Assembly: GCF_010131535.1 (NCBI RefSeq)
Contig: NZ_WUBS01000001.1
Coordinates: 1-64,000, forward strand
DNA length: 64,000 nt
Direction: 5' to 3'
DNA from: Acerihabitans arboris
Lineage (GTDB): Bacteria > Pseudomonadota > Gammaproteobacteria > Enterobacterales > Enterobacteriaceae
The notes beneath the pieces were generated by a model, which made no database searches, was not told the DNA's origin, and saw only the letters and a program-made list of their open reading frames with translations. Positions 9,500 to 19,717 of this stretch are shown here, in pieces. The stretch's first letter is position 1. Each line of letters starts with the position of its first letter. A program made the translations under genes and the position numbers.

Positions 9500-10576
9500 T
9501 TATTCTCCCGCCAGCCGTCCCGCAAGGACGCCGCGCAGTTCGTTATGCAGTTGTCTTAACAGTGTATCGGTACTCTGCCAGTTGATACAGGCATCCGTCA
9601 CCGATACGCCGTAGCGCATAGCGCCACGGGGTTGTTCCGATGACTGGCTGCCTTCATTGATATGGCTTTCCAGCATCAGGCCGATGATCGAACGGTTGCC
9701 CGACTTGATCTGCGACAGGGCCGATTGGGCCACTTCCGCCTGGCGTCGGTAATCTTTATTGGAATTGCCATGGCTGCAGTCAATCATCAGCGCCGCGTTA
9801 AGCCCGGCCTTGGCCATCTGCTGCTCGCAGTCGGCAATGTCGGAGGCATGGTAATTAGGCTTTTTGCCGCCGCGCAAGATGACGTGGCCGTCCGGATTAC
9901 CGCGGGTTTGCAGCAACGCCACCTGGCCCGCCTGGTTAATGCCCATAAAACGGTGCGACATGGCGGCGGCGCGCATGGCGTTAATGGCGGTGGCCAGGCT
10001 GCCGTCGGTGCCGTTTTTAAACCCCACCGGCATCGACAGGCCGGAGGCCATTTCACGATGGGTCTGGGACTCGGTGGTGCGCGCGCCGATGGCGGACCAA
10101 CTGAACAAGTCGCCAAGGTATTGCGGGCTGTTGGGGTCCAGCGCTTCGGTAGCCAGCGGCAGTCCCATGCGCACCAACTCCAGCAGCAGGCCGCGGGCGA
10201 TTTTCAGGCCGGCTTCCACATCAAAGGAGTTGTCCATGTACGGGTCGTTAATCAGGCCCTTCCAGCCCACGGTGGTGCGGGGCTTTTCAAAGTAGACGCG
10301 CATGACGATATAGAGCTGGTCGCTCAGTTCCGCCGACAGGGCCGTCAGCCGCCGGGCATAGTCCAGCGCCGAATCCAGGTCATGGATGGAACAGGGGCCG
10401 CAAACCACCAGCAGCCGGGGATCGCGGCCATGGATAATGTCGGCGATAGTCTGGCGCGACGAGGCGATAGCCCGCTGCTCGGCGTCGGTTAAGGGGAACT
10501 GCCGTTTAAGTTCTTCCGGCGTAATCATCACCTGTTCATCAAGGATATGAACGTTATTAAGCGCGTCTTTTTGCAT
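9500..10576 (-). CDS. aroF: DAHP synthase, Tyr-sensitive type (AroF)
   Basis: 3-deoxy-D-arabino-heptulosonate-7-phosphate synthase, the first step of the shikimate pathway (phosphoenolpyruvate plus erythrose 4-phosphate). Length 358 aa. It carries class I motifs VVCGPCSIHD, KPRTTVGWKG and VDCSHGNSNKD. The start at ATG 10576 (MQKDALNNVH) matches E. coli AroF; six upstream in-frame codons were rejected. The Tyr-sensitive assignment comes from operon linkage to tyrA and closer similarity to AroF than AroG/AroH. Confidence 0.96.
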   Translation of the reverse strand: MQKDALNNVHILDEQVMITPEELKRQFPLTDAEQRAIASSRQTIADIIHGRDPRLLVVCGPCSIHDLDSALDYARRLTALSAELSDQLYIVMRVYFEKPRTTVGWKGLINDPYMDNSFDVEAGLKIARGLLLELVRMGLPLATEALDPNSPQYLGDLFSWSAIGARTTESQTHREMASGLSMPVGFKNGTDGSLATAINAMRAAAMSHRFMGINQAGQVALLQTRGNPDGHVILRGGKKPNYHASDIADCEQQMAKAGLNAALMIDCSHGNSNKDYRRQAEVAQSALSQIKSGNRSIIGLMLESHINEGSQSSEQPRGAMRYGVSVTDACINWQSTDTLLRQLHNELRGVLAGRLAGE

Positions 10577-10645
10577 GATATCTGTCCTGACCAAAGGTTA
10601 TTGCCGCGGATCGGCAAGATAGCCTGTCCGCGATGTATGGGCTAT

Positions 10646-10699
10646 ACCATACCACGTCACGTAAAGTTTTCAATCCATAAGTGTAAATATTATGGTACT
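10646..10699 (-). promoter_or_regulatory. aroF promoter with possible TyrR box
   Basis: Minus strand -35 TTGAAA (10668-10673), 16 bp, -10 TATGGT (10646-10651). The surrounding GGATTGAAAACTTTACGTG resembles the E. coli aroF promoter as I remember it. At 10682-10699 TGTAAA-N6-GGTACT is a half-good TYR box (consensus TGTAAA-N6-TTTACA). TyrR control is expected for the gene, but the box itself is weak. Confidence 0.5.
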
Positions 10700-11085
10700 G
10701 TGCGTGATCATTTTTAACCGCCCTCTACCGCGAGGAATACATGCAATGTACAAGCATAAATTTAGAAATTAAAATCCATATTTAACAGAATATTAAGTGT
10801 TATTTTTTTCCTGCCGCAACCATTACGAACACACTTTACCTGAACCAACGTTCTGCTTGAGACGCCTGGATGTAAAGATTAATATACAATTTCTCGGTGA
10901 GATATGTATTCTACTCGGGCGTCGGGTCGGGTCGCGTGCCGGCCGACCGGCACGCGGGCATATTTTTTTGCTTGCCAAAGCGAGGGAGAATACCCAGGGT
11001 AAAAACCACGCCGCCCGGCGGAAAGCTGTCGCTTAATCCGGTGTTACCCCCTATCATAAATGTTAACCGTCCCGACGAAATCTTT
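10700..11085. other. Gene-free stretch upstream of yfiL
   Basis: AT-rich from 10700 to about 10910, then abruptly GC-rich. It contains the strong hairpin listed separately at 10933-10968. I see no open frame with a credible product. In E. coli the yfiR-yfiN-yfiB operon lies in this neighbourhood; none of those genes is present here. Confidence 0.6.
10933..10968 (+). terminator. Strong hairpin with T-run and no obvious gene in front
   Basis: A 10 bp perfect stem CGCGTGCCGG (10933-10942 with 10947-10956) with a 4-nt loop, followed by GGCATA and T7 (10962-10968). It looks like an intrinsic terminator on the plus strand, but no protein gene precedes it. It could end a small RNA starting in the AT-rich region, or attenuate yfiL. 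Confidence 0.5.
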
Positions 11086-11454
11086 ATGCCGATGAAATTA
11101 CCTGTCATTTTCGCCCTGCTATTGATTCTGGCCGGCTGCGGTTCATCAACCGCACCGCCGCCCGCAGGCCAGGCCGATTCGCCATCGCAATGGTACCAGG
11201 TGGGATACCATGACGCGCAGGCGGGCAAGATCGTCCGGGATAACGACGCGCTGGCGGAATGGTTCGGCAACCCGCAAATCGACCGTGATGCTTATTTAAG
11301 GGGATATATCGCGGGACAACAAGAACTCTGCCTGCCGGACCAGGCGTTTTCCTGGGGACAGCAAGGGCGTAGTTTTCCCGCCGCCTGCGATGGCGTAAAG
11401 GATGCGGAACGGCTTCGGCAACAGTGGCAACAGGGCAGGGACAAGGCAAATTAA
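11086..11454 (+). CDS. yfiL: YfiL-like DUF2799 lipoprotein
   Basis: Small lipoprotein of unknown function, 122 aa. The signal peptide ends in LILAGC (Cys18). The mature part has a WYQVGYHDAQAGK repeat-like motif, then DRDAYLRGYIAGQQELC, typical of DUF2799, where short YxxGxxDG-type units recur. Two ATGs at 11086 and 11092 are both possible starts, and neither has a strong Shine-Dalgarno. Its place after aroF matches yfiL of E. coli, on which the name rests. Confidence 0.8.
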   Translation: MPMKLPVIFALLLILAGCGSSTAPPPAGQADSPSQWYQVGYHDAQAGKIVRDNDALAEWFGNPQIDRDAYLRGYIAGQQELCLPDQAFSWGQQGRSFPAACDGVKDAERLRQQWQQGRDKAN

Positions 11455-11493
11455 CCGGTGCCCGCGACCCTTCGTCACCAGGTGCGGCGCACA

Positions 11494-11523
11494 TAAAAAA
11501 AGGTCGGCCAACCGGCCGACCCT
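11494..11523 (-). terminator. Terminator of the rpsP-rimM-trmD-rplS operon
   Basis: An 8 bp stem GGTCGGCC/GGCCGACC (11502-11509 with 11514-11521). On the minus strand it is followed by a run of U from 11500 down to 11495. Confidence 0.92.
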
Positions 11524-11559
11524 TGATAACTAAATGCTTTCGGATGTTGCGAAAGCGTA

Positions 11560-11925
<366 letters not shown>

Positions 11926-11976
11926 CTAGGTAAACTGAGTGTTCGGGCTGTCAGCAACAAAGCTGGCACACCCCTA

Positions 11977-12729
11977 TTAGTTTTGTCGCTCAGGCTGATA
12001 TTCCCGTTGGAACTCGGCCAGCAACTTTGCTTGCTCGTCAGTCAGAGCTAGGCTTTCCAGAAGTTCAGGTCTTCTAAGCCAAGTACGGCCCAGTGACTGT
12101 TTCAAACGCCAGCGGCGTATTTCCGCATGGTTGCCCGACAGTAACACCGGCGGAACCTCCATGCCTGCCAACTCTTCGGGACGGGTATAGTGCGGACAGT
12201 CCAGCAAGCCCTCGGCGAAGGAGTCCTCCGCCGCCGAGCCTTCATGACCCAATACCCCCGGAATAAACCGGGAGACGGAATCAATCAGCGCCATGGCCGC
12301 CAATTCACCGCCGCTGAGCACATAATCACCGATTGACCATTCTTCATCAATTTCGGTGGCTATCAGGCGCTCGTCTATACCTTCATAACGGCCGCACACC
12401 AGAATCATCTTCGGGTTGGCGGCCAGCTCGCTCACACCTTGCTGATCGAGCTTACGCCCCTGGGGGGAGAGATAAATAACCTTCGCCCCGGCGCCTGCTT
12501 GTTTTTTTGCCTCGTGAATCGCATCCCGCAAGGGCTGCACCATCATCAACATGCCCGGTCCGCCACCATACGGGCGTTCGTCCACGGTGCGATGACGATC
12601 GTGCGTAAAATCACGCGGACTCCAGCACTGCATGCTCAGCAGGCCGTTTTTCACTGCCCGGCCAGTTACCCCGTAATCAGTGATTGCGCGGAACATTTCG
12701 GGAAACAGGCTGATAACACCAATCCACAT
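11977..12729 (-). CDS. trmD: tRNA (guanine-N1)-methyltransferase TrmD
   Basis: SPOUT-class methyltransferase that makes m1G37 in tRNAs reading CNN codons and so prevents +1 frameshifting. Essential in bacteria. Length 250 aa. The trefoil-knot SAM site shows [24 protein letters not shown] and [14 protein letters not shown] 12729 is chosen, as in E. coli (MWIG); an overlapping GTG one codon earlier is the alternative. It overlaps no neighbour and follows rimM by 40 bp. Confidence 0.98.
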   Translation of the reverse strand: MWIGVISLFPEMFRAITDYGVTGRAVKNGLLSMQCWSPRDFTHDRHRTVDERPYGGGPGMLMMVQPLRDAIHEAKKQAGAGAKVIYLSPQGRKLDQQGVSELAANPKMILVCGRYEGIDERLIATEIDEEWSIGDYVLSGGELAAMALIDSVSRFIPGVLGHEGSAAEDSFAEGLLDCPHYTRPEELAGMEVPPVLLSGNHAEIRRWRLKQSLGRTWLRRPELLESLALTDEQAKLLAEFQREYQPERQN

Positions 12730-12769
12730 CACGCCGTTCCACCCATCTTCACTGGTTTACATCCGGGGA

Positions 12770-13318
12770 TCAAAAACTCGGATCCCATTCAACCTCAATA
12801 ACATGAGCGCTGAGATCCACCTTTTTGATAACCTGTCCGTCGAGGAACGGGATTAACCGCTCCTGGATACCGAAGGCATCTTTCAGGTTGGCTTTTACCA
12901 CCATGACATCATTGGAGCCGGTTTCCATCATATCGATGACGCCGCCCAGCTCATAACCCGCGGTGGTTACTACCCGGCAACCCGTAAGGTCTTTCCAGTA
13001 ATAATCACCTGCGGCCAGGGCCGGCAACTGCGTCGAATCCACGACGATTTCACAATTCGTCAGCAGAGACGCCGCTTCCCGATCTTCCATGCCCTTGACC
13101 TTAATGATCAAATCCTGACTGTGGCGCTTCCAGCCTTCCAGCTCGATCAGCCGCCACTCACCCGCCCGTTTAATAAACCAGGGCTGGTAATCAAAAATGC
13201 TTTCGGATTCTTCAGTGGAAGAAAACACTCTGAGCCAACCGCGAATGCCATACGTCGATCCCATTTTACCCACGACAATCGGGTTAGTGGGAATTGCGGT
13301 ACGGATTTGTTTGCTCAT
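12770..13318 (-). CDS. rimM: Ribosome maturation factor RimM
   Basis: Binds S19 and helps form the 30S head. Length 182 aa, the same as E. coli. An N-terminal RimM barrel ([20 protein letters not shown]) is followed by a C-terminal PRC-barrel with the conserved YYWKDL and GSNDVMVV segments. The start is placed at MSKQIRT (13318), three codons inside the longest frame, by homology. Second gene of the rpsP operon. Confidence 0.98.
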   Translation of the reverse strand: MSKQIRTAIPTNPIVVGKMGSTYGIRGWLRVFSSTEESESIFDYQPWFIKRAGEWRLIELEGWKRHSQDLIIKVKGMEDREAASLLTNCEIVVDSTQLPALAAGDYYWKDLTGCRVVTTAGYELGGVIDMMETGSNDVMVVKANLKDAFGIQERLIPFLDGQVIKKVDLSAHVIEVEWDPSF

Positions 13319-13336
13319 AGCCGCCACCGAGATCCT

Positions 13337-13585
13337 TTAAGCCGCTTTCTTAGCGTCTTTGATAAGACCAGAAACGCGTTCTGAAACCGTTGCGCCTTGA
13401 CCGACCCAATGCTCGATGCGATCCAGGTCCAAACGCAGGCCTTCAGCCTGACCGGAAGCGATCGGGTTGTAGAAGCCAATACGTTCAATAAAGCGACCAT
13501 CACGCGCATTGCGGCTGTCAGTCACGACGATTTGATAAAACGGGCGTTTTTTTGCGCCGCCACGTGCCAAACGAATTGTTACCAT
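13337..13585 (-). CDS. rpsP: 30S ribosomal protein S16
   Basis: Small-subunit assembly protein of 82 aa, the same length as E. coli. The N-terminus [20 protein letters not shown] fits exactly with ATG 13585; the open frame continues upstream into the leader but is not coding. First gene of the rpsP-rimM-trmD-rplS operon. The leader holds a GC hairpin (13614-13637), and the ffh terminator lies just upstream. Confidence 0.99.
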   Translation of the reverse strand: MVTIRLARGGAKKRPFYQIVVTDSRNARDGRFIERIGFYNPIASGQAEGLRLDLDRIEHWVGQGATVSERVSGLIKDAKKAA

Positions 13586-13613
13586 AACATCCTCTTTAGT
13601 TAATAAAACAACC

Positions 13614-13637
13614 GGGCCCCATCGAGGAACGGGGCCC
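13614..13637 (-). promoter_or_regulatory. GC-rich hairpin in the rpsP leader
   Basis: GGGCCCC (13614-13620) pairs perfectly with GGGGCCC (13631-13637) around a 10-nt loop, about 28 nt upstream of the rpsP start codon. On the minus strand it is followed by GGTTGTTTTA, too weak to be a certain terminator. It may tune rpsP operon expression. Confidence 0.45.
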
Positions 13638-13659
13638 AGTTGCCATTTAAAGCTGCCGT

Positions 13660-13693
13660 ATAAAAAGCTCCAAAATTCTACTCGTTTTGGAGC
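13660..13693 (-). terminator. Terminator of ffh
   Basis: GCTCCAAAA stem (13667-13675 with 13685-13693). In the ffh direction it is followed by TTTTTATA. It starts 17 bp past the ffh stop and separates ffh from rpsP. Confidence 0.85.
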
Positions 13694-13709
13694 AAAAAGC
13701 AATCGATAG

Positions 13710-15071
13710 TTACCGCCCGGGGAATCCCGGCGGCATCATGCCCTTCATGCCGCGCAGCATTTTTGCCATGCCGCCTTTCTTCATCTTCTTCATCATGCGC
13801 TGCATATCGTCGAATTGTTTCAGCATGCGGTTAACGTCCTGAACCTGCAACCCACAGCCGGTGGCAATACGCCGTTTACGCGAACCCTTGATAATCTCGG
13901 GCTGGGCGCGCTCCTTGAACGTCATGGAATTGATGATGGCTTCCATACGCACCAATACGCCGTCGTCCATTTGCGATTTGACATTGGCCGGCAGTTGGCC
14001 GGCGCCGGGCAGTTTGCTCATCATGCTGGCCATGCCGCCCATATTGCGCATCTGTTTCAGCTGGTCGAGGAAATCGGTCAAATCAAAACCGTCGCCTTTT
14101 TTCAGCTTATTGGCCAGTTTTTCCGCCTGAACGCGGTCAACCTTGCTTTCGATATCCTCAATTAACGACAGCACGTCGCCCATGCCCAGGATACGCCCGG
14201 CAATACGCTCGGGGTAGAACGGCTCCAGCGCGTCGGTTTTTTCGCCCACGCCCATGAATTTAATCGGCTTGCCGGTAATATGGCGGATGGACAACGCCGC
14301 CCCGCCGCGCGCGTCGCCATCGACCTTGGTCAGGATCACGCCGGTCAGCGGCAGCGCCTCGTTAAACGCCTTGGCGGTGTTGGCGGCGTCCTGGCCGGTC
14401 ATGGCATCGACCACGAACAGGGTTTCCACCGGCCTGATGGCCGCGTGGATCTGTTTGATCTCGCCCATCATGGCTTCATCGACGTGCAGCCGGCCGGCGG
14501 TATCCACCAGCAGCACGTCGTAGAATTTCAATTTTGCGTGTTGCAATGCCTGGTTGACGATATCAAGAGGCCGTTGTCCGGCATCGGACGGAAAAAAATC
14601 CACGCCGACCGTTTCCGCCAGGGTTTCCAGCTGCTTGATTGCCGCCGGGCGATAGACGTCGGCGGACACCACCAGCACTTTTTTCTTATGCTTTTCGCGC
14701 AGGTACTTGCCAAGCTTGGCGACGCTGGTGGTTTTACCGGCCCCTTGCAGGCCCGCCATCAACACCACCGCCGGCGGCTGGGACGCGAGGTTGAGCTCGT
14801 TGTTCTCCTCGCCCATCGCGTTCACCAGTTCGGTACGCACGATTTTGACGAATTCCTGGCCCGGGGTCAGGCTTTTGTTCACTTCCTGGCCGACCGCGCG
14901 CGCTTTTACCCGGTTGATAAAATCACGCACCACGGGCAGGGCCACATCGGCTTCGAGCAGCGCCATGCGGACTTCACGCAGCGTTTCTTGAATGTTCTCT
15001 TCTGTCAGGCGGCCCCGGCCGCTGATATTGCGCAATGAGCGCGATAATCTGTCGGATAAATTTTCAAACAT
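13710..15071 (-). CDS. ffh: Signal recognition particle protein Ffh
   Basis: SRP54 homologue that binds 4.5S RNA and signal sequences and targets inner-membrane proteins to FtsY. Length 453 aa, as in E. coli. N domain (1-90), GTPase G domain with GLQGAGKTT (about 107), DTAGR and [10 protein letters not shown], then a Met-rich M domain ending in [20 protein letters not shown]. Its own terminator follows. Divergent from ypjD. Confidence 0.99.
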   Translation of the reverse strand: MFENLSDRLSRSLRNISGRGRLTEENIQETLREVRMALLEADVALPVVRDFINRVKARAVGQEVNKSLTPGQEFVKIVRTELVNAMGEENNELNLASQPPAVVLMAGLQGAGKTTSVAKLGKYLREKHKKKVLVVSADVYRPAAIKQLETLAETVGVDFFPSDAGQRPLDIVNQALQHAKLKFYDVLLVDTAGRLHVDEAMMGEIKQIHAAIRPVETLFVVDAMTGQDAANTAKAFNEALPLTGVILTKVDGDARGGAALSIRHITGKPIKFMGVGEKTDALEPFYPERIAGRILGMGDVLSLIEDIESKVDRVQAEKLANKLKKGDGFDLTDFLDQLKQMRNMGGMASMMSKLPGAGQLPANVKSQMDDGVLVRMEAIINSMTFKERAQPEIIKGSRKRRIATGCGLQVQDVNRMLKQFDDMQRMMKKMKKGGMAKMLRGMKGMMPPGFPGR

Positions 15072-15247
15072 CGTTCTCTACTCAACCTGCTCAACCTGGA
15101 GTCCGGCCGCTTGCGCGACATTATTGCCGACGAGTATAACACGAAGCAGCGGCAGATCGCTGCCCCCGCGACGAGAACGTTTGGTACGAGACGCCGCTAA
15201 CGCTATACTGGTCGCCTCTTTATCCTTAGCTAAAGCCCATTTGCGAT

Positions 15248-16039
15248 ATGTCATGGATTGCCCTACTGGCTTTTATTGCCTATGCCGTGAGTCTCGGCCT
15301 GATCCTGCCCAGCATTTTGCGCAGGAACGGCGCCTACCGCCGCCTGGCGCTGATGTCCGCCGTGGTGGCGCTGGTTAGCCACGCCTGCACGCTGTACCTG
15401 CGCATTTTCGACGTCCATACGGGGCAAAACCTGAGCCTGCTGAATATCGGCTCCCTGGTCAGTCTGATGATAGCCACCGTCATGACGTCGGTCGCCACGC
15501 TTAACCGCGGCTGGTTCCTGCTGCCGGTGGTCTATATATTCGCCATGATCCATTTGGCCGCCTCCACCCTGATGCCAGGGGAGTTCATTACCCACCTGGA
15601 GGCCACGCCCGGACTGCTGGTGCATATCGGCCTGGCGCTGTTTTCTTATGCGGTGCTGATTATAGCCACCCTGTATGCCTTTCAACTGGCCTGGCTTGAT
15701 TATCTGTTAAAGACCAAACGGTTGATGTTCAGCGCCGATATGCCGCCGCTGATGGGTATCGAGCGTAAAATGTTCCACATCACCCAGGTGGGCGTGGTGC
15801 TGCTGACGCTAACCCTGTGCACCGGCCTGCTGTATATGCAAAATATGTTCAACGGCGAAAACCTGCATAAGGCGGTGCTCTCCTTCATCGCCTGGTTGGT
15901 CTATATTGTTTTATTATGGGGCCATTATCGTGAAGGCTGGCGCGGTCGTCGTGTGGTTTGGCTGAGCCTGGTCGGCGTGCTGTTGCTGACGCTGGCCTAT
16001 TTCGGCAGCCGTATCTGGCAGAACATACTGGGCGGATGA
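15248..16039 (+). CDS. ypjD: YpjD inner-membrane protein, CcsA/ResC-like fold
   Basis: Integral inner-membrane protein of 263 aa with about eight hydrophobic helices, of the cytochrome c assembly (CcsA/CcmC) family but with no proven haem role in this branch. Conserved pieces QNLSLLN, HLEATPG(LL)VHI and LLWGHYREGWRGRRVVW agree with E. coli YpjD. It lies between ffh and corB, as in E. coli; YpjD has been linked to magnesium/CorC-type functions by synteny only. Confidence 0.93.
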   Translation: MSWIALLAFIAYAVSLGLILPSILRRNGAYRRLALMSAVVALVSHACTLYLRIFDVHTGQNLSLLNIGSLVSLMIATVMTSVATLNRGWFLLPVVYIFAMIHLAASTLMPGEFITHLEATPGLLVHIGLALFSYAVLIIATLYAFQLAWLDYLLKTKRLMFSADMPPLMGIERKMFHITQVGVVLLTLTLCTGLLYMQNMFNGENLHKAVLSFIAWLVYIVLLWGHYREGWRGRRVVWLSLVGVLLLTLAYFGSRIWQNILGG

Positions 16040-16118
16040 CGTACAAATCAATGGCAATTCGTCGAGGATGGTCATTAACCGCTAACCGCTGTATTTACCC
16101 CTAAAAGGAATTCCCACG

Positions 16119-17408
16119 TTGGAACATGTTTCAACCAGTACGCTGATAATTATCCTGGTGATTATGGTACTGGTGTCCGCCTATTTTTCCGCCTCGGAAA
16201 CCGGGATGATGACGCTCAATCGTTATCGCCTGCGTCATCTGGCCAAACAGGGCAATCGCGCCGCCCGGCGGGTCGAGAAATTATTACGCCGCACCGACCG
16301 CTTGTTAAGCCTGGTGTTGATCGGCAACAACCTGGTCAATATCCTGGCCTCGGCGCTGGCCACCATCGTCGGCATGCGCCTGTACGGCGATATCGGCGTG
16401 GCGATCTCAACCGGTATCCTGACCTTTGTCATCCTGCTGTTTGCCGAGGTGCTGCCCAAGACCGTGGCGGCGCTTTATCCCGAGCGCATTGCCCTGCCCA
16501 GCAGCCTGCTGCTGGCGCCGCTGCAAAAGATCATGATGCCGCTGGTCTGGCTGCTGAATATCATTACCCGCATCCTGATGCGCATCATGGGCATTAAGGT
16601 TCCCTCGAACCTGAATGACGCCCTGAGCAAGGATGAACTGCGTTCCATCGTCAACGAGTCCCGCTCGCTTATCTCGCGGCGCAACCAGGATATGCTGCTG
16701 TCGATCCTGGATTTGGAAAAGGTCAGCGTCGGCGACATTATGGTGCCGCGCAATGAGATCGTGGGTATCAATGTCAACGATGAATGGCGCAACATCATCC
16801 GCCAACTGACCCACTCTCCCCATGGCCGCATCGTGCTGTATCGCGACAATCTCGACGATGCCATCGGTATGCTGCGGGTGCGCGAAGCCTACCGCCTGAT
16901 GACGGAAAAGCAGGAGTTCACCAAGGAGAACCTGCTGCGCGCGGCCGATGAAATCTACTACGTCCCCGAAGGCACGCCGCTGAATATCCAACTGGTGAAA
17001 TTCCAGCGCAATAAAGAAAAGGTCGGGCTTATCGTCGACGAGTATGGGGATATCCAGGGACTGGTGACGGTTGAGGATATCCTGGAGGAGATTGTCGGCG
17101 ATTTTACCACCTCCATGTCCCCCACCCTGGCGGAAGAAGTGATCCCGCAAAGCGACGGTTCGGTATTGATCGACGGCGGCGCCAATATTCGCGAGCTGAA
17201 TAAAGCCTTTAACTGGACGTTGCCCGAAGCGGAGGCGCGCACGGTTAACGGCATGCTGCTCGAGGCGCTGCAGGATATCCCGCCGGTGGGCACGCATACC
17301 CAGATAGACAGTTATAAGATTGAAATCATGGCGGTGCAGGACAACATGATCAAGCAGGTGCGCATTACCCCGCTTAAGGCGTTTAAAACGGGCGTGGATG
17401 AGGCGTAG
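16119..17408 (+). CDS. corB: CorB/YfjD, CNNM-CBS domain membrane transporter
   Basis: HlyC/CorC-family inner-membrane protein associated with magnesium and cobalt efflux/resistance. Length 429 aa. An N-terminal CNNM (DUF21) domain of about four membrane segments (1-180) is followed by a CBS pair (about 195-330, NEYGDIQGLVTVEDILEEIVGD-like segment) and a C-terminal CorC_HlyC domain. The start is TTG 16119 with AAGGA nearby, giving MEHVSTSTL, which matches the E. coli N-terminus; no ATG lies close by. Probably co-transcribed with ypjD (79 bp gap). Confidence 0.93.
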   Translation: MEHVSTSTLIIILVIMVLVSAYFSASETGMMTLNRYRLRHLAKQGNRAARRVEKLLRRTDRLLSLVLIGNNLVNILASALATIVGMRLYGDIGVAISTGILTFVILLFAEVLPKTVAALYPERIALPSSLLLAPLQKIMMPLVWLLNIITRILMRIMGIKVPSNLNDALSKDELRSIVNESRSLISRRNQDMLLSILDLEKVSVGDIMVPRNEIVGINVNDEWRNIIRQLTHSPHGRIVLYRDNLDDAIGMLRVREAYRLMTEKQEFTKENLLRAADEIYYVPEGTPLNIQLVKFQRNKEKVGLIVDEYGDIQGLVTVEDILEEIVGDFTTSMSPTLAEEVIPQSDGSVLIDGGANIRELNKAFNWTLPEAEARTVNGMLLEALQDIPPVGTHTQIDSYKIEIMAVQDNMIKQVRITPLKAFKTGVDEA

Positions 17409-17432
17409 CCTCCACGGCGTTATCTTTTCCCA

Positions 17433-17460
17433 TAAAAAAAGCCCTTCACCTGGAAGGGCT
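17433..17460 (-). terminator. Terminator between corB and luxS
   Basis: AGCCCTTC stem (17440-17447 with 17453-17460). In the luxS direction it is followed by a U7 run. Convergent position suggests use by luxS mainly. Confidence 0.88.
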
Positions 17461-17482
17461 TGCGAGTGCCGGTAAACAGGGT

Positions 17483-17998
17483 TTAGATATGCAGCTCCGC
17501 CAGCTTTTCTTTCGGCAGGGCCAGCTCATCGTTATGATTCACCCGGATATCGTGATCAAGTATATGCTGGGCGATCTCCTGCGCTTCCGCCAGGGAATGC
17601 ATGTGATACGTACCGCATTGATATTCATTCAACTCAGGGATTTTGTTCTGGTCGGTGACTTTCAGCACATCGGCCATCGCCGCTTTCCAGGCGTTGGCGA
17701 CACGAACTTCATCCGGCGCGCCGATCAGGCTCATATAAAAACCGGTACGGCAGCCCATAGGTGAAATATCGACGATTTCAACGCCGTCGCCGTTAAGATG
17801 ATTACGCATAAAACCGGCGAATAAATGTTCCAGGGTGTGAATACCGCGCTCAGGCATCACTTCCAGATTGGGTCGGCAAAAACGCAAATCAAAGACGGTG
17901 ATGGTATCGCCATGAGCGGTTTTCATGGTCTTTGCAACACGTACCGCAGGCGCGGCCATGCGGGTGTGGTCTACGGTAAAGCTATCCAGTAGTGGCAT
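17483..17998 (-). CDS. luxS: S-ribosylhomocysteine lyase LuxS
   Basis: Splits S-ribosylhomocysteine into homocysteine and DPD, the precursor of autoinducer-2. It is part of the activated methyl cycle. Length 171 aa, the usual size. Metal ligands H54 and H58 (HTLEH) and C128 are present, plus the catalytic Cys in MGC83RTGFY. Monocistronic, with the sRNA gene micA divergent directly upstream, as in E. coli. Confidence 0.98.
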   Translation of the reverse strand: MPLLDSFTVDHTRMAAPAVRVAKTMKTAHGDTITVFDLRFCRPNLEVMPERGIHTLEHLFAGFMRNHLNGDGVEIVDISPMGCRTGFYMSLIGAPDEVRVANAWKAAMADVLKVTDQNKIPELNEYQCGTYHMHSLAEAQEIAQHILDHDIRVNHNDELALPKEKLAELHI

Positions 17999-18041
17999 AC
18001 GTCACCTCCTCTTTTAAAAAATAATTTTTTTACCATTGTAA

Positions 18042-18070
18042 GGAAACTTTTTTCCAAGCCGAGAGTCTGA
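18042..18070 (+). promoter_or_regulatory. Sigma-E promoter of micA
   Basis: GGAAACTT (18042-18049), 16 bp, TCTGA (18066-18070), with start expected at 18077. This matches the RpoE promoter pattern (GGAACTT, TCTGA) known for micA in enterics. Confidence 0.8.
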
Positions 18071-18076
18071 ATTATT

Positions 18077-18154
18077 GAAAGACGCGCATTTGTTATCATC
18101 ATCCCTGTATTCAGAGATGTTTATTTGGCCACAGTCTCTGTGGCCTTTTCTTTT
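18077..18154 (+). ncRNA. micA: MicA small RNA
   Basis: Envelope-stress sRNA that pairs with ompA and other porin mRNAs through Hfq. The 5' part GAAAGACGCGCATTTGTTAT is the conserved seed, identical to E. coli MicA. It then has ATCATCCCTG and TCAGAGAT, and ends with hairpin GGCCACAG-TCTC-TGTGGCC followed by TTTTCTTTTT (18126-18154). It is encoded opposite luxS and gshA in the luxS-gshA gap, exactly the E. coli position. Its terminator abuts the gshA stop and may also end gshA transcripts. Confidence 0.95.
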
Positions 18155-19717
18155 TCAGCCGGCGTTATGCTGCGCCAGAAATTGCTCGAAACTCACGCTA
18201 TCCCCTGCTTCAATCTCACGCTGCCGCTTCCAGGAACGCGCCTGTTCAGTCGCCAACAGCTCTTCATCCAGTATTTCCAACGGCTCATCGCACAGCGTCT
18301 GACGATAATTATTAGCCAACGCCATTCCCAGCCCGCCAATACCCTGCTCTTTCATGGCCTCGAGAATACGCGCGGAATAGGTCAGCGACGGGTCGTCAAA
18401 GCCGGCCACCAGGCCGTCACAGGCCTGGCGGTATTGATGGTTATGGTTATTGCTATCGAGAATCACCGCCACGCGACGCAAATCCTGGAACAGCGCCTTG
18501 CCTATGTGGGCCAACGGTTCCTGCTGGGAACCGCAATCGACGCCCAGGGTCAGGCCGGGTTTACGCCCTTCGAGAATTACCTTATTCCAGTTGGCGCGGG
18601 TGCACAACACTTCCTCCGCGCTCATTTCCGGCGCCTCGGCCAGCGTACACCAAATCAGGAAAAGATCCAGGAAGCGCGCCTGCTGTTCGTCGATGCCAAT
18701 CGGCGAGAACGGGTTGATATCCAACGACCGCACTTCGATATACTCAATGCCCCCACGCTCCAGCGCATCGGACGGAGATTCGCCCTTATGGGTCACGCGC
18801 TTGGGGCGCACCGGCGCGTAGAGTTCGTTTTCGATTTGCAGCACGTTGGTGTTCACCTGCAGCCGCTTGCCGTCTTTTTCCAGTCCGATACGCTGGTAGT
18901 CCGCCGACGGCGTTTTAATGGCCCGCTTCAGGGCGGCAATATAATCCTCCAGCCGGTTAAAGGTAATGCCGAGCTGGCTTTGGGACTTATTGGTGTACCC
19001 CAGGTCGCTAAGTCGCAGCGAGGTGGCGAACGGCAGGTAAATCATGCCGGAGGCCGCCCGCTCAAACGGCAAATCGCTCTTGCGGCCGTCAAGGAATGAC
19101 GCGCAGACGCCCGGCGACGCCCCAAACAGATAGGGGATAATCCAGCCGAATCGATAATAATTACGGATAAGGCGCAGGTAGCCGTCGGAAATGGCCGCCT
19201 TGCCGCCGATCTCATCCTCGACACCAAGCCGCGCCTGCCAGAACGCCAGCGGCAGGGAAAAGTTATAGTGCACGCCGGAGATAGCCTGCATCAGGGCGCC
19301 GTAACGATTTTTCAGGCCTTCACGATACAAGGTCTTAAACCGTCCAATATTGGAGGAACCATATTGGGCCAGTTCAATAGGCTGGTTATGATCGATGAAA
19401 CAAGGCATGCTCATCGGCCACATGCGCTCTTCGCCAAGATGGCGCGCCACATGGCGGTGGATGTCCCGTAGCAGCGCCAGCAGGTGATCGACATCGTCAT
19501 CCACCGGCGTGATGAATTCGAGCAGAGCCTCGGCAAAATCCGTGGTAATCCATTTATGCGTTAACGCCGCGCCCAGGGATTCCGGGTGGGGGGTTTGAGC
19601 CAAACGTCCGTTGGCGGAAATGCGCAAGGTTTCGCGTTCCACACCCCGGCGGATACCCTTCAGTGCATGAGGATTGGCTTCCAGCCATGAAAGCGCTTCA
19701 GATACGTCCGGGATCAA
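18155..19717 (-). CDS. gshA: Glutamate-cysteine ligase GshA
   Basis: Rate-limiting first step of glutathione synthesis. Length 520 aa (E. coli 518), class 1 GshA with ATP-binding/active-site segments [28 protein letters not shown] and [16 protein letters not shown]. The start is TTG 19717 behind GGGAGG, giving [13 protein letters not shown]. coli gshA also uses TTG. In E. coli yqaA lies upstream; here it is missing. Confidence 0.97.
   Translation of the reverse strand: MIPDVSEALSWLEANPHALKGIRRGVERETLRISANGRLAQTPHPESLGAALTHKWITTDFAEALLEFITPVDDDVDHLLALLRDIHRHVARHLGEERMWPMSMPCFIDHNQPIELAQYGSSNIGRFKTLYREGLKNRYGALMQAISGVHYNFSLPLAFWQARLGVEDEIGGKAAISDGYLRLIRNYYRFGWIIPYLFGASPGVCASFLDGRKSDLPFERAASGMIYLPFATSLRLSDLGYTNKSQSQLGITFNRLEDYIAALKRAIKTPSADYQRIGLEKDGKRLQVNTNVLQIENELYAPVRPKRVTHKGESPSDALERGGIEYIEVRSLDINPFSPIGIDEQQARFLDLFLIWCTLAEAPEMSAEEVLCTRANWNKVILEGRKPGLTLGVDCGSQQEPLAHIGKALFQDLRRVAVILDSNNHNHQYRQACDGLVAGFDDPSLTYSARILEAMKEQGIGGLGMALANNYRQTLCDEPLEILDEELLATEQARSWKRQREIEAGDSVSFEQFLAQHNAG

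Noticed and set aside
9662-10492. 276-codon frame antisense to aroF
   Set aside because: Shadow; no homology, and aroF is intact.
16407-17297. 296-codon frame antisense to corB
   Set aside because: Shadow of a conserved CNNM/CBS gene.
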